Source: an uncultured Pelagibacteraceae bacterium
GTDB lineage: Bacteria; Pseudomonadota; Alphaproteobacteria; Pelagibacterales; Pelagibacteraceae
Direction: 5' to 3'
Assembly: GCA_902629575.1 (NCBI GenBank)
Contig: CACORJ010000006.1
Span: 1-64,000 of the forward strand
Length of the DNA: 64,000 nt
A model generated the notes under the pieces. That model was not told where the DNA came from. It ran no database searches and was given only the letters and a program-made list of their open reading frames with translations. Below, in pieces: positions 11,417 to 20,596 of this stretch. The position numbers and the translations under genes were made by a program. The first letter of the stretch is position 1; each line of letters starts with the position of its first letter.

Positions 11417-12328
11417 ATGAATAATTTAAGAATTAAAAATAAAACCTTAAGTCAGGAAGATTTATTTAACTTTTCTGAATTATTTAAGTTAATGAAACCA
11501 AGAGTGATGTCATTGGTAATCTTTACTTGTGCCGTAGGTTTATTAACTGCACCAGAATCTGTATCGACAAAAGATGCTATAATAGGAATTTTATTAGTTT
11601 CCCTAGGAGCGGGTGCAGCAGGAGCACTTAATATGTGGTATGAATCTGATCTTGATGCTTTAATGACTAGAACTTGCTTGAGACCAATTCCAACAGGAAA
11701 GGTAAATAGAAACCAAGCTCTAATTTTAGGTGTAACACTATCTATTGTTTCAGTAGTAGCATTGGATTTTTTTACTAATAGAATTTCAGCTGCAATATTA
11801 CTATTAACAATTTTATTTTACGTATTTGTCTATACAATTTGGTTAAAAAGAAGAACGCCTCAAAATATTGTTATAGGTGGAGCCTCAGGAGCTTTTCCAC
11901 CAGTTATTGGATGGACTATTGCGACTGGATCATTATCAATTGAGCCATTAGCATTTTTTCTTATAATATTTATTTGGACACCATCACATTTTTGGGCATT
12001 AAGTTTATATAAATCAGACGATTATAAAAAAGCAAACATTCCAATGCTCCCACTAACAAATGGAGTAGAGAGTACAAAATTAAATATTTTAATATATTCT
12101 TTACTTATGTTACCAGTGATTATTTTTCCATATTTGATTAATTTTGTAAGTTTAATTTTTTTATTACCAGCTTTAATTCTTACGATTTATTATAATTACT
12201 TATGTTATGAACTTTACAATTATAAAAAAAACAAATTTGATCCAAAAAAAGCAAAAACAATATTTGGTTTTTCAATATTATATTTATTTTTAGTTTTTGT
12301 GTTTTTTCTGATAGATAAGATTTTATGA
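11417..12328 (+). CDS. ctaB: Protoheme IX farnesyltransferase (heme O synthase)
   Basis: The 303-residue membrane prenyltransferase carries the Asp-rich NMWYESDLDALMTRT followed by RPIPTGKV, the signature of heme O synthase within the UbiA superfamily, and about nine hydrophobic helices. It farnesylates heme b to heme O, the first step toward heme A for subunit I encoded just upstream. Its stop overlaps the next small ORF by 4 bp (ATGA). No heme A synthase (ctaA) is seen in the window, so that step must be encoded elsewhere. Confidence 0.95.
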   Translation: MNNLRIKNKTLSQEDLFNFSELFKLMKPRVMSLVIFTCAVGLLTAPESVSTKDAIIGILLVSLGAGAAGALNMWYESDLDALMTRTCLRPIPTGKVNRNQALILGVTLSIVSVVALDFFTNRISAAILLLTILFYVFVYTIWLKRRTPQNIVIGGASGAFPPVIGWTIATGSLSIEPLAFFLIIFIWTPSHFWALSLYKSDDYKKANIPMLPLTNGVESTKLNILIYSLLMLPVIIFPYLINFVSLIFLLPALILTIYYNYLCYELYNYKKNKFDPKKAKTIFGFSILYLFLVFVFFLIDKIL

Positions 12329-12450
12329 TAGTTCCTGATAAAAAAACAAAAAGAAAAAATATATTTACTGCATTACTAATAATCGTCTTTATGATTTTTT
12401 TGTTTTTTTTTACTTTATACAACACAGGAGTTTTTGATAGATCTATATGA
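12325..12450 (+). CDS. Small single-helix CoxF-like oxidase assembly protein
   Basis: A 41-codon ORF fits exactly between ctaB and ctaG, overlapping each by 4 bp (ATGA at 12325-12328 and again at 12447-12450). The product has a basic N-terminus (KKTKRKN), one hydrophobic helix of about 18 residues rich in Phe and Ile, then a short tail LYNTGVFDRSI. Alphaproteobacterial oxidase operons commonly carry a short membrane ORF (called CoxF in some species) at this spot. The double stop-start overlap argues for real, coupled translation. The assignment comes from position and topology; the sequence is too short for confident homology. Confidence 0.75.
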   Translation: MIVPDKKTKRKNIFTALLIIVFMIFLFFFTLYNTGVFDRSI

Positions 12451-12980
12451 TGCACAAAAAAAGCTTAACACCATTGATACTGACGGGTATTTTTATAGCC
12501 ATGCTTGGACTTTCTTACGCAGCTGTTCCATTGTATGACTTATTTTGTAGAGTGACGGGATTTGGGGGAACAACACAAATTTCTAATAACGCTCCAAAGA
12601 TAGTTTTAGATAAAGTAGTAAGTGTAAGATTTGATACAAATGTAAATAATTTGTCATGGGAATTTAAAGCTAAAAAAAATGTAATTGACGTGAAAGTAGG
12701 ACAAGTAAATAAAATAGAGTTTGAGGTAGAAAATTATGGCTCAGAGCCGTCTGCAGGTGTCGCTAGCTTCAATGTTTCACCCTCAAGTTTTGGTAAATAC
12801 TATAGTAAACTTGGATGTTTCTGTTTTGAAAAACAAATGCTTAAAGCTGGAGAGAAAGCTACATATGTTATGACTTTTTATCTAGACCCTGAAATGGTCA
12901 ATGATGCCTCTGTAAAAAACTTGGAGGATGTAACTATGTCTTATACTTTTTTCTCGACAGACTACTATAAACAATCATAA
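12447..12980 (+). CDS. ctaG: Cytochrome c oxidase assembly protein CtaG/Cox11
   Basis: The 177-residue protein has one N-terminal membrane anchor and a periplasmic immunoglobulin-like domain containing CFCFEKQML, the copper-binding CFCF motif of Cox11, plus the conserved AAVPLYDLFCRVTGFGGT just after the helix. It delivers Cu(I) to the CuB site of subunit I. The start shown is the first of two consecutive ATG codons; the second would give a product one residue shorter. Its position between the CoxF-like ORF and subunit III matches the alphaproteobacterial cta operon. Confidence 0.96.
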   Translation: MMHKKSLTPLILTGIFIAMLGLSYAAVPLYDLFCRVTGFGGTTQISNNAPKIVLDKVVSVRFDTNVNNLSWEFKAKKNVIDVKVGQVNKIEFEVENYGSEPSAGVASFNVSPSSFGKYYSKLGCFCFEKQMLKAGEKATYVMTFYLDPEMVNDASVKNLEDVTMSYTFFSTDYYKQS

Positions 12981-12989
12981 ATTCATAAA

Positions 12990-13778
12990 ATGTCTGGTGA
13001 AAAAAAACATGATTATCATTTAGTAGACCCAAGTCCGTGGCCTATATATGTTTCTTTCTCGTGTTTTGTATTGGCTGTAGGTTCAGTTTATTATCTTCAC
13101 TCAGATGTATCTTGGGGCATGTATTTAGGCTTTGCATTATTAATTTATGGTGCGTATATGTGGTTTAGAGATGTCGTAATAGAGGCTGAACACCAAGGCC
13201 ACCATACTCCTGTCGTTCAAATTCATCATAGATATGGAATGACTTTATTTATCGCTTCAGAGGTAATGTTTTTTGTTGCTTGGTTTTGGGCTTACTTTGA
13301 TGTTAGTCTTTTCCCTAATGAATTTGTAGGCAATGTATGGCCACCAAAAGATATAGAAACTTTTGATCCTTGGGATATTCCATTAATTAATACACTTGTT
13401 TTATTATTATCAGGAACAACAGTAACATGGTCTCATCATGCTCTTTTAGAAGATGATAGAAAAAGTTTTATTCAAGGCCTAATTCTTACAGTTATTTTAG
13501 GAGTATGTTTTACAGTTTTACAAGCTTACGAATATCATCATGCTACATTTGCTTTTTCGGATCACATATATGGGTCGGTTTTTTATATGGCTACAGGTTT
13601 CCATGGATTTCATGTCATTGTAGGCACAATATTTTTAGCTGTTTGTTTATTTAGAGGAAAAAGAGGGCATTTCAATAAAGACCACCATTTCGGTTTTGAG
13701 GCTGCAGCTTGGTATTGGCACTTTGTTGATGTTGTATGGTTGTTCTTGTTTGCAGCTATTTATATTTGGGGAAGTTAA
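12990..13778 (+). CDS. ctaE: Cytochrome c oxidase subunit III
   Basis: The 262-residue protein has seven membrane helices, with HDYHLVDPSPWPIY at the N-terminus, FIASEVMFFVAWFWAYF around residues 87-103, and GFHGFHVIVGT and AAAWYWHFVDVVWLFLF toward the C-terminus, all diagnostic for COX3. Subunit III stabilises subunit I and the proton-uptake path and carries no redox metal. It lies 9 bp after ctaG, and the SURF1 gene follows directly. Confidence 0.97.
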   Translation: MSGEKKHDYHLVDPSPWPIYVSFSCFVLAVGSVYYLHSDVSWGMYLGFALLIYGAYMWFRDVVIEAEHQGHHTPVVQIHHRYGMTLFIASEVMFFVAWFWAYFDVSLFPNEFVGNVWPPKDIETFDPWDIPLINTLVLLLSGTTVTWSHHALLEDDRKSFIQGLILTVILGVCFTVLQAYEYHHATFAFSDHIYGSVFYMATGFHGFHVIVGTIFLAVCLFRGKRGHFNKDHHFGFEAAAWYWHFVDVVWLFLFAAIYIWGS

Positions 13779-13788
13779 ATTAAATTTT

Positions 13789-14442
13789 TTGAAACATAAG
13801 TTTTTATTTTCTGTCTTTATATTCTTTTTTATTTCCGTTTTCATTGCACTAGGTAGTTGGCAAATAATTAGATTAGATTGGAAAAATAACCTGATTTTAG
13901 ATATTGAAAATTCTTTGAAAATTCCTCCAATTGAACTAACAATGTTAAATAATAAAAATTTTCTTAGAATAAAAACGTCAGGTGATATTGATTTTGAAAA
14001 ACAAATTTATTTATATAATTTAAATGACTCTGGCACTCCTGGATTTGAGGTAATAAATCCAATTATTATAAATGATGAAAATTATCTTATTAATCGTGGC
14101 TGGATACCATTCGATAAAAAAAATAATCAAGAGATTAATATAATAGACCAAAATAACATTATTGGGACTTTAAAGCTACAAGGCCGAAAAAATATTTTTA
14201 AACCAGATAACGATTTAAAAGATAATTATTGGTTTAGCTTAGATAGAGATGATATTTTAAAATTTACAGGAAAAAGTTTTTCAAAATATATTATTTATTT
14301 AGATGGAAATTACCAATTTCCTAAACCAAAAAAAATTACTGCTAATATTTCAAATAATCATAAAAAATATGCTATTACTTGGTTTTCATTAGCGATTTCA
14401 ATTCTTTTGCTATATTTATATTTTAGAAAAAAGAATTATTAA
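13789..14442 (+). CDS. SURF1 family oxidase assembly protein, probable TTG start
   Basis: The protein has a membrane helix at each end and the SURF1 signatures IALGSWQIIRLDWKN near the N-terminus, LINRGWIPFD in the middle, and YAITWFSLAISILLL at the end. SURF1 (Shy1) helps place heme A into subunit I. The first in-frame ATG is at 13696, 83 bp inside ctaE, and would add 31 residues of ctaE shadow. TTG at 13789 gives a normal-length 217-residue protein starting just before the first helix, so I chose it. Its stop abuts the thrC ATG with no gap. Confidence 0.88.
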   Translation: MKHKFLFSVFIFFFISVFIALGSWQIIRLDWKNNLILDIENSLKIPPIELTMLNNKNFLRIKTSGDIDFEKQIYLYNLNDSGTPGFEVINPIIINDENYLINRGWIPFDKKNNQEINIIDQNNIIGTLKLQGRKNIFKPDNDLKDNYWFSLDRDDILKFTGKSFSKYIIYLDGNYQFPKPKKITANISNNHKKYAITWFSLAISILLLYLYFRKKNY

Positions 14443-15816
14443 ATGAATTATATAAGCACAAGAGATAGTCAGAAAATTTTTACTTTTAAGGACGCTTTCC
14501 TTAAAGGTCTGGCAGATGACGGAGGTCTTTTTGTGCCTCAATCATTAAAAAAATTCAAAAAAGAGGAATTAGATAGATTAAATGGTCTTAGTTATAATGA
14601 TTTAGCTGCTGAAATAATTTATCCATTTATTGGAGATTTCATGCAAAAAGATGAATTAATCTCTCTAATATCAAAGTCATATTCAAATTTCAGATCAAGC
14701 GATATTGTGAAAATCTCTGATTTAGGAGATTTAAAAATTTTAGAACTATTTCATGGTCCAACATTGGCTTTTAAAGATATTGCAATGCAAGTAATTGGAA
14801 ATCTATTTCAATACCATCTCGAAAATGATCAAAAAAAAATAAATATTTTAGTTGCAACTTCAGGCGATACTGGCGCGGCAGCTATAGATGCGTTAAGAGG
14901 AAAAAGTAATTTAAATGTTTTCGTCTTGCATCCTAATAACAGAATTTCACCAGTGCAAAGAAAATTAATGACAATTCATGATGAGAAAAATGTATTTAAT
15001 ATTGCAATAGAGGGTAATTTTGACGACTGTCAAAATTTAGTAAAAGCAATGTTTAATGACAAAAAATTCTCTAAAACAATTAATATGTCAGGGGTAAACT
15101 CAATTAATTGGGCAAGAATTATAGTTCAAACAGTTTATTATTTTTATGCTTACTTTAAAGTTGGAAATGATAAACCTCTATCTTTTAGTGTTCCAACAGG
15201 TAACTTTGGGGATATTTATGCTGGTTATTTGGGGAAAAAACTAGGTCTTCCAATTGATAAACTAATCGTAGCTACAAATAAAAATGACATACTTCATAGA
15301 GCAATATCAGTAGGTGATTATTCTCAGAAGAAAGTTGAGGAAACAAACTCACCAAGTATGGATATACAGATAGCAAGTAACTTCGAAAGACTCTTACATA
15401 ATGTGAAAAATTGTAACTCAGAAGTTACAAAAAAGGTAATGAGTGAAATTAAAAAAAACACTTATAAAATTGATAAAAATGATTTAAACGAAATTAAAAA
15501 AGATTTTGTATCCGAAACGCTTGATGAAAATGAAACTTTAAAGGTGATAAAAACGATTAACGAAAAACACCACAGAGTAGTTGATCCTCATACTGCAGTT
15601 GGAATAGGTGCTGTAAAAAAATTAGGATTAGAAAAAAATTGTGTTGTGTTATCAACTGCTCACCCATGTAAATTTCCCCAGGCAATAGAAGATGCAATTT
15701 CAAAAACTGAAAATTTACCAGGCAGTCTAAATTATGTTAATTACAAAAAAGAAAAATTTGAAGTCCTTCCAAATGATATAGAAAAAGTAAAAGACTACGT
15801 ATTGAACTCAATATGA
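14443..15816 (+). CDS. thrC: Threonine synthase
   Basis: The 457-residue PLP enzyme carries the threonine synthase N-terminus YISTRDSQKIFTFKDAFLKG, the PLP-lysine motif FHGPTLAFKDIAMQ, and the phosphate-binding loop ATSGDTGAAAIDA. It converts O-phosphohomoserine to threonine. Length and motifs place it in the long proteobacterial class. The homoserine kinase thrB lies about 900 bp away on the opposite strand (16715-17680), so the last two steps of threonine synthesis are clustered but convergent. thrC abuts surf1 and overlaps the peroxiredoxin by 4 bp. Confidence 0.96.
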   Translation: MNYISTRDSQKIFTFKDAFLKGLADDGGLFVPQSLKKFKKEELDRLNGLSYNDLAAEIIYPFIGDFMQKDELISLISKSYSNFRSSDIVKISDLGDLKILELFHGPTLAFKDIAMQVIGNLFQYHLENDQKKINILVATSGDTGAAAIDALRGKSNLNVFVLHPNNRISPVQRKLMTIHDEKNVFNIAIEGNFDDCQNLVKAMFNDKKFSKTINMSGVNSINWARIIVQTVYYFYAYFKVGNDKPLSFSVPTGNFGDIYAGYLGKKLGLPIDKLIVATNKNDILHRAISVGDYSQKKVEETNSPSMDIQIASNFERLLHNVKNCNSEVTKKVMSEIKKNTYKIDKNDLNEIKKDFVSETLDENETLKVIKTINEKHHRVVDPHTAVGIGAVKKLGLEKNCVVLSTAHPCKFPQAIEDAISKTENLPGSLNYVNYKKEKFEVLPNDIEKVKDYVLNSI

Positions 15817-16298
15817 AACTAATAATAGGAGATCAAATACCAGACATAGAAATTTTTCACCTTGTTGATGGAGAATCTCAAAAAAATAAATTAAGAGAAA
15901 TTCTTGGTAAGGATAAAATAATTTTATTCGGTTTACCTGGAGCATTTACATCAACTTGCTCAAAACTTCATCTTCCAGGCTTTGTTGTAAATGCGGATAG
16001 AATAAAAACAAAAGGAATAAAAAATATATTTTGTTTGTCAGTAAATGATCCCTATGTAATGAATGCATGGGGAGAAATTAATAACACTGAAAATAAAATT
16101 AAGATGTTATCTGATCCATATTTATCATTCACAAAAGCAATAGGTGCAGAAGTTGATAGGAACTCAAAAGGAATGGGAATTAGGTCAAATCGATATGCAA
16201 TGGTTATTGAAAATTTAAAAGTGATAAGTATTCAAGTTGAAAAAGAGACTAAAGAATGTGGCTTAACCTCAGCAGAAAGTTTATTAAATAAATTATAA
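15813..16298 (+). CDS. Peroxiredoxin, Prx5-type
   Basis: The 161-residue thioredoxin-fold peroxidase has PGAFTSTCSKLHLPGF with the peroxidatic cysteine Cys49 and a second cysteine at 149 (ETKECGLTSAES) in the position of the Prx5 resolving cysteine. It would reduce H2O2 or alkyl hydroperoxides using thiol donors; trxB is present at 59160-60104. Its ATG overlaps the thrC stop (ATGA). It ends convergently inside rnhA by 6 bp. Donor specificity (thioredoxin or glutaredoxin) is not visible. Confidence 0.93.
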   Translation: MKLIIGDQIPDIEIFHLVDGESQKNKLREILGKDKIILFGLPGAFTSTCSKLHLPGFVVNADRIKTKGIKNIFCLSVNDPYVMNAWGEINNTENKIKMLSDPYLSFTKAIGAEVDRNSKGMGIRSNRYAMVIENLKVISIQVEKETKECGLTSAESLLNKL

Positions 16299-16715
16299 GT
16301 TTGCAGCATCTCTAGCAAGTAAATCTACTTCATTATTTAAATCATCTGTTGAATGTGCTTTTATCCAATTCCAACTTATCTTATATTCATTATTTAGAAG
16401 ATCTAATTCTTCCCAAAGTTCTTTATTTTTAACTTCTTGCTTATTTGCAGTTTTCCAACCATTTTTCTTCCAATTAAGAATCCATTCTGTTATTCCAGAC
16501 TTCACATATTTAGAGTCTGTAAAAATTTGAACATTACTACCTTTTGGAATTTTTTTAAGGGCTTTTATAGGTGCTAATAATTCCATCTGATTATTTGTAG
16601 TGTCTTTTTTACTTCCTTTTATTTCAGTTTTTTTACCATTAATAAATATTATTGCCGCCCAACCACCTTTACCTGGATTCCCAATACATGAACCGTCTGT
16701 GTATATTTTAATCAT
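16293..16715 (-). CDS. rnhA: Ribonuclease HI
   Basis: The 140-residue RNase H begins IYTDGSCIGNPGKGGWAAI, with catalytic Asp7. It has Glu in NNQMELLAPIKAL, Asp in IFTDSKYVKSGI, and the His loop KAHSTDDLNNEVDLLARD with the final Asp, giving a complete DEDD site. It degrades the RNA strand of RNA-DNA hybrids. It is the last gene of the thrB-side minus-strand run, sharing one base with thrB (TAATG). RNase HII is also present at 32076-32630. Confidence 0.96.
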   Translation of the reverse strand: MIKIYTDGSCIGNPGKGGWAAIIFINGKKTEIKGSKKDTTNNQMELLAPIKALKKIPKGSNVQIFTDSKYVKSGITEWILNWKKNGWKTANKQEVKNKELWEELDLLNNEYKISWNWIKAHSTDDLNNEVDLLARDAANL

Positions 16716-17680
16716 TAATTCAAGTAGTCTTTATAATTTTTTAAATTATTATGTATAATCAATTTTTGAAAATACTCATCTGGATTTTTAATTTTTATTA
16801 ATGCAGTTTTAGGAGTATTCGTAAAATCGAAAAGTCTTGTGAACAAATATCTTATCGCTGCTCCTCGGCATAAAACATTAAGTGATTTTTTTTCTTTTAA
16901 CGAGATCTTTTTAATTCTCTCATAACCATTTATTAAATTTTTAACTTTAGCTTTATTAAGTTTAAATTTTGATTTTGACTTGTCAAAACATAACGAATTA
17001 ACACAAATTGCTAATTCGTACATAAAATAATCATTTGCAGCGAAATAAAAATCAATTATTCCTGATAATTTATTTCTTTTAAAAAATATATTGTCAACGA
17101 ATAAGTCTCCATGAATTATTCCTTTTGGCAACACTTTTGGCCATCTATTTTGAATATCTTGTAAATTTGATTTTAAGAACTTACCTAATTTTGAAAATTT
17201 TTTAGATTTAAATTTTATACTTTTAAGCAATGGATTTAGTTTTTTAATACCCATTGAATTGTTTCTAAATAGCTTTAATTTTTTGGTAGACAGATGTAAT
17301 TGACCTACAGCCTTTCCTATATCATAACAGTTTTTTAAACTCAGTTTTTTTTTATCTTTACCATCTAAAAAAGATACAATGCATGCAGATTTATTCTTTA
17401 TTTTGATTAAATATGTTTCTTTTTTTGTTTTTAAGGGTTTAGGACAATTTATCTTTAATTTGTTAAGATTATCCATCAAATGTATAAAAAAAGGTAAATC
17501 TTTTTTTGAAACTCTTTTTTCAAAGATAGTCAGAATAAATTTTTTATTTTTTGTTTTTAATAAATAATTTGTATTTTCAATTCCTTTTTTAATACCTTTA
17601 AAGCTACGAAAATTTTCAGTATTAAATTTTTTGTTTATATTATTAAGGTCATTCTTACTAATCTTAGTATAAACAGCCAT
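16715..17680 (-). CDS. thrB: Homoserine kinase, APH-fold type (ThrB2)
   Basis: The 321-residue protein has an aminoglycoside phosphotransferase-like kinase fold with the catalytic loop GIIHGDLFVDNIFF and the metal Asp in SGIIDFYFAANDYFMYELA. N-terminal FKGIKKGIENTNYLL matches the alphaproteobacterial homoserine kinase type II rather than the GHMP-fold ThrB. It phosphorylates homoserine for ThrC, encoded nearby. The sequence is very Lys-rich, as usual for this genome. It abuts ispH (TAATG, one shared base). Confidence 0.92.
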   Translation of the reverse strand: MAVYTKISKNDLNNINKKFNTENFRSFKGIKKGIENTNYLLKTKNKKFILTIFEKRVSKKDLPFFIHLMDNLNKLKINCPKPLKTKKETYLIKIKNKSACIVSFLDGKDKKKLSLKNCYDIGKAVGQLHLSTKKLKLFRNNSMGIKKLNPLLKSIKFKSKKFSKLGKFLKSNLQDIQNRWPKVLPKGIIHGDLFVDNIFFKRNKLSGIIDFYFAANDYFMYELAICVNSLCFDKSKSKFKLNKAKVKNLINGYERIKKISLKEKKSLNVLCRGAAIRYLFTRLFDFTNTPKTALIKIKNPDEYFQKLIIHNNLKNYKDYLN

Positions 17681-18624
17681 TAATTTAATTTTTTTGGAAC
17701 TTTAAAAACTACGTTTTCTTTAATTATTTCTACTTCATCTATAGAAACAATAAATTTCTTTTTCAAATTTTTAATAAAGTTTTCTACCAAAACTTCTGGG
17801 GCTGATGCTCCCGAAGAAATTCCTATTACGTTTGATTTTTCAATTAAATCATACGGTATTTCACTTTGAGAATGTATTAGTTGTGCATTTGAGCAACCAG
17901 ATTTTTTAGCAACCTCCACTAATCTTACGGAATTTGATGAATTTCTACTTCCTATTACAAAAAATATATCACAATTTTTGGCAATATTTTTAACTGCCAT
18001 TTGTCTGTTAGTTGTTGCATAACAAATATCTTCTTTTTGTGGTTCTCTAATTTGAGGAAATCTTTCTTTTAAAATATCTATGATATCTTTTGTATCATCT
18101 ACAGATAAAGTAGTTTGAGTTACGAAAGCTAAATTTTTATCTTTTTTAAAATTATAGGTTTTAGCTTCATTTTCATTTTGAATAAGATCAATCGAACCCT
18201 TTGGAAGTTGTCCCATTGTACCGATTACCTCGGGATGATTTTGATGACCGATTAGTATTAAGTGATAACCTGCTTTAAAAAGATTTTCTGCCTCTCTATG
18301 TACTTTTGATACCAGAGGACAAGTTGCATCAACATATGTCATTTTGTAACTTTCTGCATCCAAAGGAATTTTTTTTGGTACACCATGAGCTGAAAAAATT
18401 ACAGGTCTTGTTTTGTCACTTATTTCATCAAGCTCTTCTACAAAAATTGCTCCCTTTTTTTTAAGATCATCAACAACAAATTTATTATGCACTATTTCAT
18501 GCCGCACATAAACTGGGGCTCCATATTTACTAAGAGCTTTCTCTACAATTTCAATTGCTCTTTCAACACCAGCGCAAAAACCTCGTGGAGCAGATAATAA
18601 AATTTTAATTTCTTTGCTTTTCAT
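17680..18624 (-). CDS. ispH: 4-hydroxy-3-methylbut-2-enyl diphosphate reductase
   Basis: The 314-residue iron-sulfur enzyme carries three cluster cysteines in APRGFCAGVERAIEIVEKAL, VDATCPLVSKVHREA and DICYATTNRQ, plus the substrate loop with SSNSVRLVEVA. It makes IPP and DMAPP, the last step of the MEP pathway. It lies immediately below the carotenoid/retinal genes and overlaps blh by 20 bp, so the C5 precursor step is encoded in the same transcript as pathways that consume it. ispE of the same pathway is at 35040-35882. Confidence 0.96.
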   Translation of the reverse strand: MKSKEIKILLSAPRGFCAGVERAIEIVEKALSKYGAPVYVRHEIVHNKFVVDDLKKKGAIFVEELDEISDKTRPVIFSAHGVPKKIPLDAESYKMTYVDATCPLVSKVHREAENLFKAGYHLILIGHQNHPEVIGTMGQLPKGSIDLIQNENEAKTYNFKKDKNLAFVTQTTLSVDDTKDIIDILKERFPQIREPQKEDICYATTNRQMAVKNIAKNCDIFFVIGSRNSSNSVRLVEVAKKSGCSNAQLIHSQSEIPYDLIEKSNVIGISSGASAPEVLVENFIKNLKKKFIVSIDEVEIIKENVVFKVPKKLN

Positions 18625-19528
18625 TTTTTTCTAATAAATATTCGAGCAATATATGCGGAAAAGTTAAAGACGCCAAACCTATAAATATAACCTTTAATAT
18701 AGCGTCATCTAAAACATAGAAATTTGTTAAAATATAAACACTTAATACAAATAATATTGCAGTTATTAAAGTTAAGGGTAGAGCTTGCTTAATAAATTTA
18801 TTAAAGCCTACTTTAATTTCACTCTTATCAAATTCATATATCAATGACAAAGAATGTCTTACTGAATGTAAAAAACAAAAATATATAGTAAAGGCAACGA
18901 GTGGTGATAAAAAAATATTTAGAAATAAAACTGTTAACCAATCTGCTAGAAAAAAACCCTCATTATTTGATTTATAAACTATTATAATATTTGCAATTAA
19001 ACTTATTAAAATAAAACCAAATAAAAAATTTTCATTTGGTAAAATCATATCTACATTAAGAATTTTAAAAATTTCTAATGTTTCATTCGTATGAAAAGTC
19101 AGGGGCGCAATTACCACTAAAGACCCCTTTAAAAAATATAAAAGATTTTCAAATTTCATTTTTATAACATTCCCAACACAGCAATCTTCTTTCCCAAAGT
19201 GATACGAAGCAACAATTAAAAACAACAGTAAAGTTAGTAGGGGAATAAAAACCCATAAAAAAATTATTAATAATGAAATCATTATATAAATCGGAAAAAA
19301 TAAAAATTTATTTTGTATTTTATAAATCTTCATTAAATTAAATCCTTTAACATGATCAAGTGCACCATGTGAAATACCAACTATAGATATTAGAAAAAAA
19401 CACAATATTGTTTGAAAGGGTACAACAATTTCTTTTCTATCTAAAATTTCAGACAATGAAAAAACTATTAGTAAGCAGAAAAAAAATAGAAAAAGGGAAT
19501 ATTGTTTATTAATTCTATATAAATTCAT
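18605..19528 (-). CDS. blh: Beta-carotene 15,15'-dioxygenase, Brp/Blh family (retinal synthesis)
   Basis: The 307-residue membrane protein has about eight hydrophobic helices. The family's iron-binding His motifs are visible: GISHGALDH, ASYHFGKEDC, CFLHSVRHSL, and FPHILLEYLL near the C-terminus. Blh enzymes cleave beta-carotene into two retinal molecules, the chromophore of proteorhodopsin. It directly follows crtY with no intergenic base and overlaps ispH, completing a crtI-crtB-crtY-blh order. No rhodopsin gene is in the window, so a distant rhodopsin is inferred. Confidence 0.92.
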   Translation of the reverse strand: MNLYRINKQYSLFLFFFCLLIVFSLSEILDRKEIVVPFQTILCFFLISIVGISHGALDHVKGFNLMKIYKIQNKFLFFPIYIMISLLIIFLWVFIPLLTLLLFLIVASYHFGKEDCCVGNVIKMKFENLLYFLKGSLVVIAPLTFHTNETLEIFKILNVDMILPNENFLFGFILISLIANIIIVYKSNNEGFFLADWLTVLFLNIFLSPLVAFTIYFCFLHSVRHSLSLIYEFDKSEIKVGFNKFIKQALPLTLITAILFVLSVYILTNFYVLDDAILKVIFIGLASLTFPHILLEYLLEKNEKQRN

Positions 19529-20596
19529 TTAGTAAAATAAGGCTTTAATAAAAGTCCATTTTGGCATTTTTAAAATTATTTTCAAATCTTCAAAAAAATT
19601 ACTTTTATTTGATAAAAATTTTATAACAGTCTTTGGTGAAACCTTAAACATCTTAAAAAATATATCAGGCATCATTTTGGGATTTTTATTTAAAACTCTT
19701 AAAAAAATATCGTCTAAGAATTGGTATTTTTTACTTATCTCAAATTTTCTAATTTTTGAAATGTTTTCAATGTTTTTACAAATATATTTACTATGTTCTT
19801 GAATATTTAAAAAAGTATAACCAGTGCTAAGTCTGGTCATACCTCCAGCAGTTCCAATATTTATTTTATTTTTTGTTTCTTCATATGCTGGATAGAATAG
19901 GGGTATAGCACCCTCTTCTTTATAAGTTATTTTATAATTCTTTAACTTTAAATGATTTTCTACATAATCCTTTATTTGATTGTCATAATCTTTTTGAGAG
20001 TTATCACTCATTTTTGACAACCAAGTTGTTTCAACTAAAGCCTTTGTTTTTGAGTAGGGAAGAGTATAAAAAAAATGAACACTTTCTCTTTGATCACAAT
20101 CAAAATCCATAAGATTAAAAATTTCATCATCAAAAAAATTATTTTCAGTTTCAATTTCTACTCCACAAAAATGTTGCCAAAGGTTAAGATGATTTTTTTT
20201 AATAGACGGAACACTATTAAAAATAAAAGAATTTTTTGAATTGATTTCGCTTATATCTTTAAAGAGGGAAATATTTTTATTTTCTTTTAATCTATTGTTA
20301 ATTTTTTCATAAAATAAACCACTATCAATACTTTGGTATGGATAATTTGCGCACTCTAAATGATTAGTTTTTTTAGGTGTATTAATTGTAAAATTTTTCC
20401 AACTTTTCATAACACAATCATCAAAGTTATGAGAGATCACTTTCCAAAAGGACCAAGTTTTATCCTTTTTATACTCTATTCTTGGCTCTATGATAGCTAA
20501 AGTTTTAGCTTTTAATTTATCATTAATTTCAAGCTCATATGCTAGTGATAACCCTGCACAACCACCACCAATAATTATATAGTCAAATTCTTTCAT
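19529..20596 (-). CDS. crtY: Lycopene beta-cyclase
   Basis: The 355-residue flavoprotein begins with the dinucleotide motif FDYIIIGGGCAGLSLAYEL and has the CrtY-type segments KTWSFWKV, SIDSGLFYEKIN and GTAGGMTRLSTGYTFLNIQ. It cyclises both ends of lycopene to give beta-carotene. It overlaps crtB by 14 bp and abuts blh, consistent with one polycistron. The product beta-carotene is the substrate of the next gene. Confidence 0.93.
   Translation of the reverse strand: MKEFDYIIIGGGCAGLSLAYELEINDKLKAKTLAIIEPRIEYKKDKTWSFWKVISHNFDDCVMKSWKNFTINTPKKTNHLECANYPYQSIDSGLFYEKINNRLKENKNISLFKDISEINSKNSFIFNSVPSIKKNHLNLWQHFCGVEIETENNFFDDEIFNLMDFDCDQRESVHFFYTLPYSKTKALVETTWLSKMSDNSQKDYDNQIKDYVENHLKLKNYKITYKEEGAIPLFYPAYEETKNKINIGTAGGMTRLSTGYTFLNIQEHSKYICKNIENISKIRKFEISKKYQFLDDIFLRVLNKNPKMMPDIFFKMFKVSPKTVIKFLSNKSNFFEDLKIILKMPKWTFIKALFY

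Noticed and set aside
12180-12455. Minus-strand 91-residue open frame across ctaB and ctaG
   Set aside because: It is antisense to ctaB, the CoxF-like ORF and ctaG, with no homology and composition of a shadow frame.
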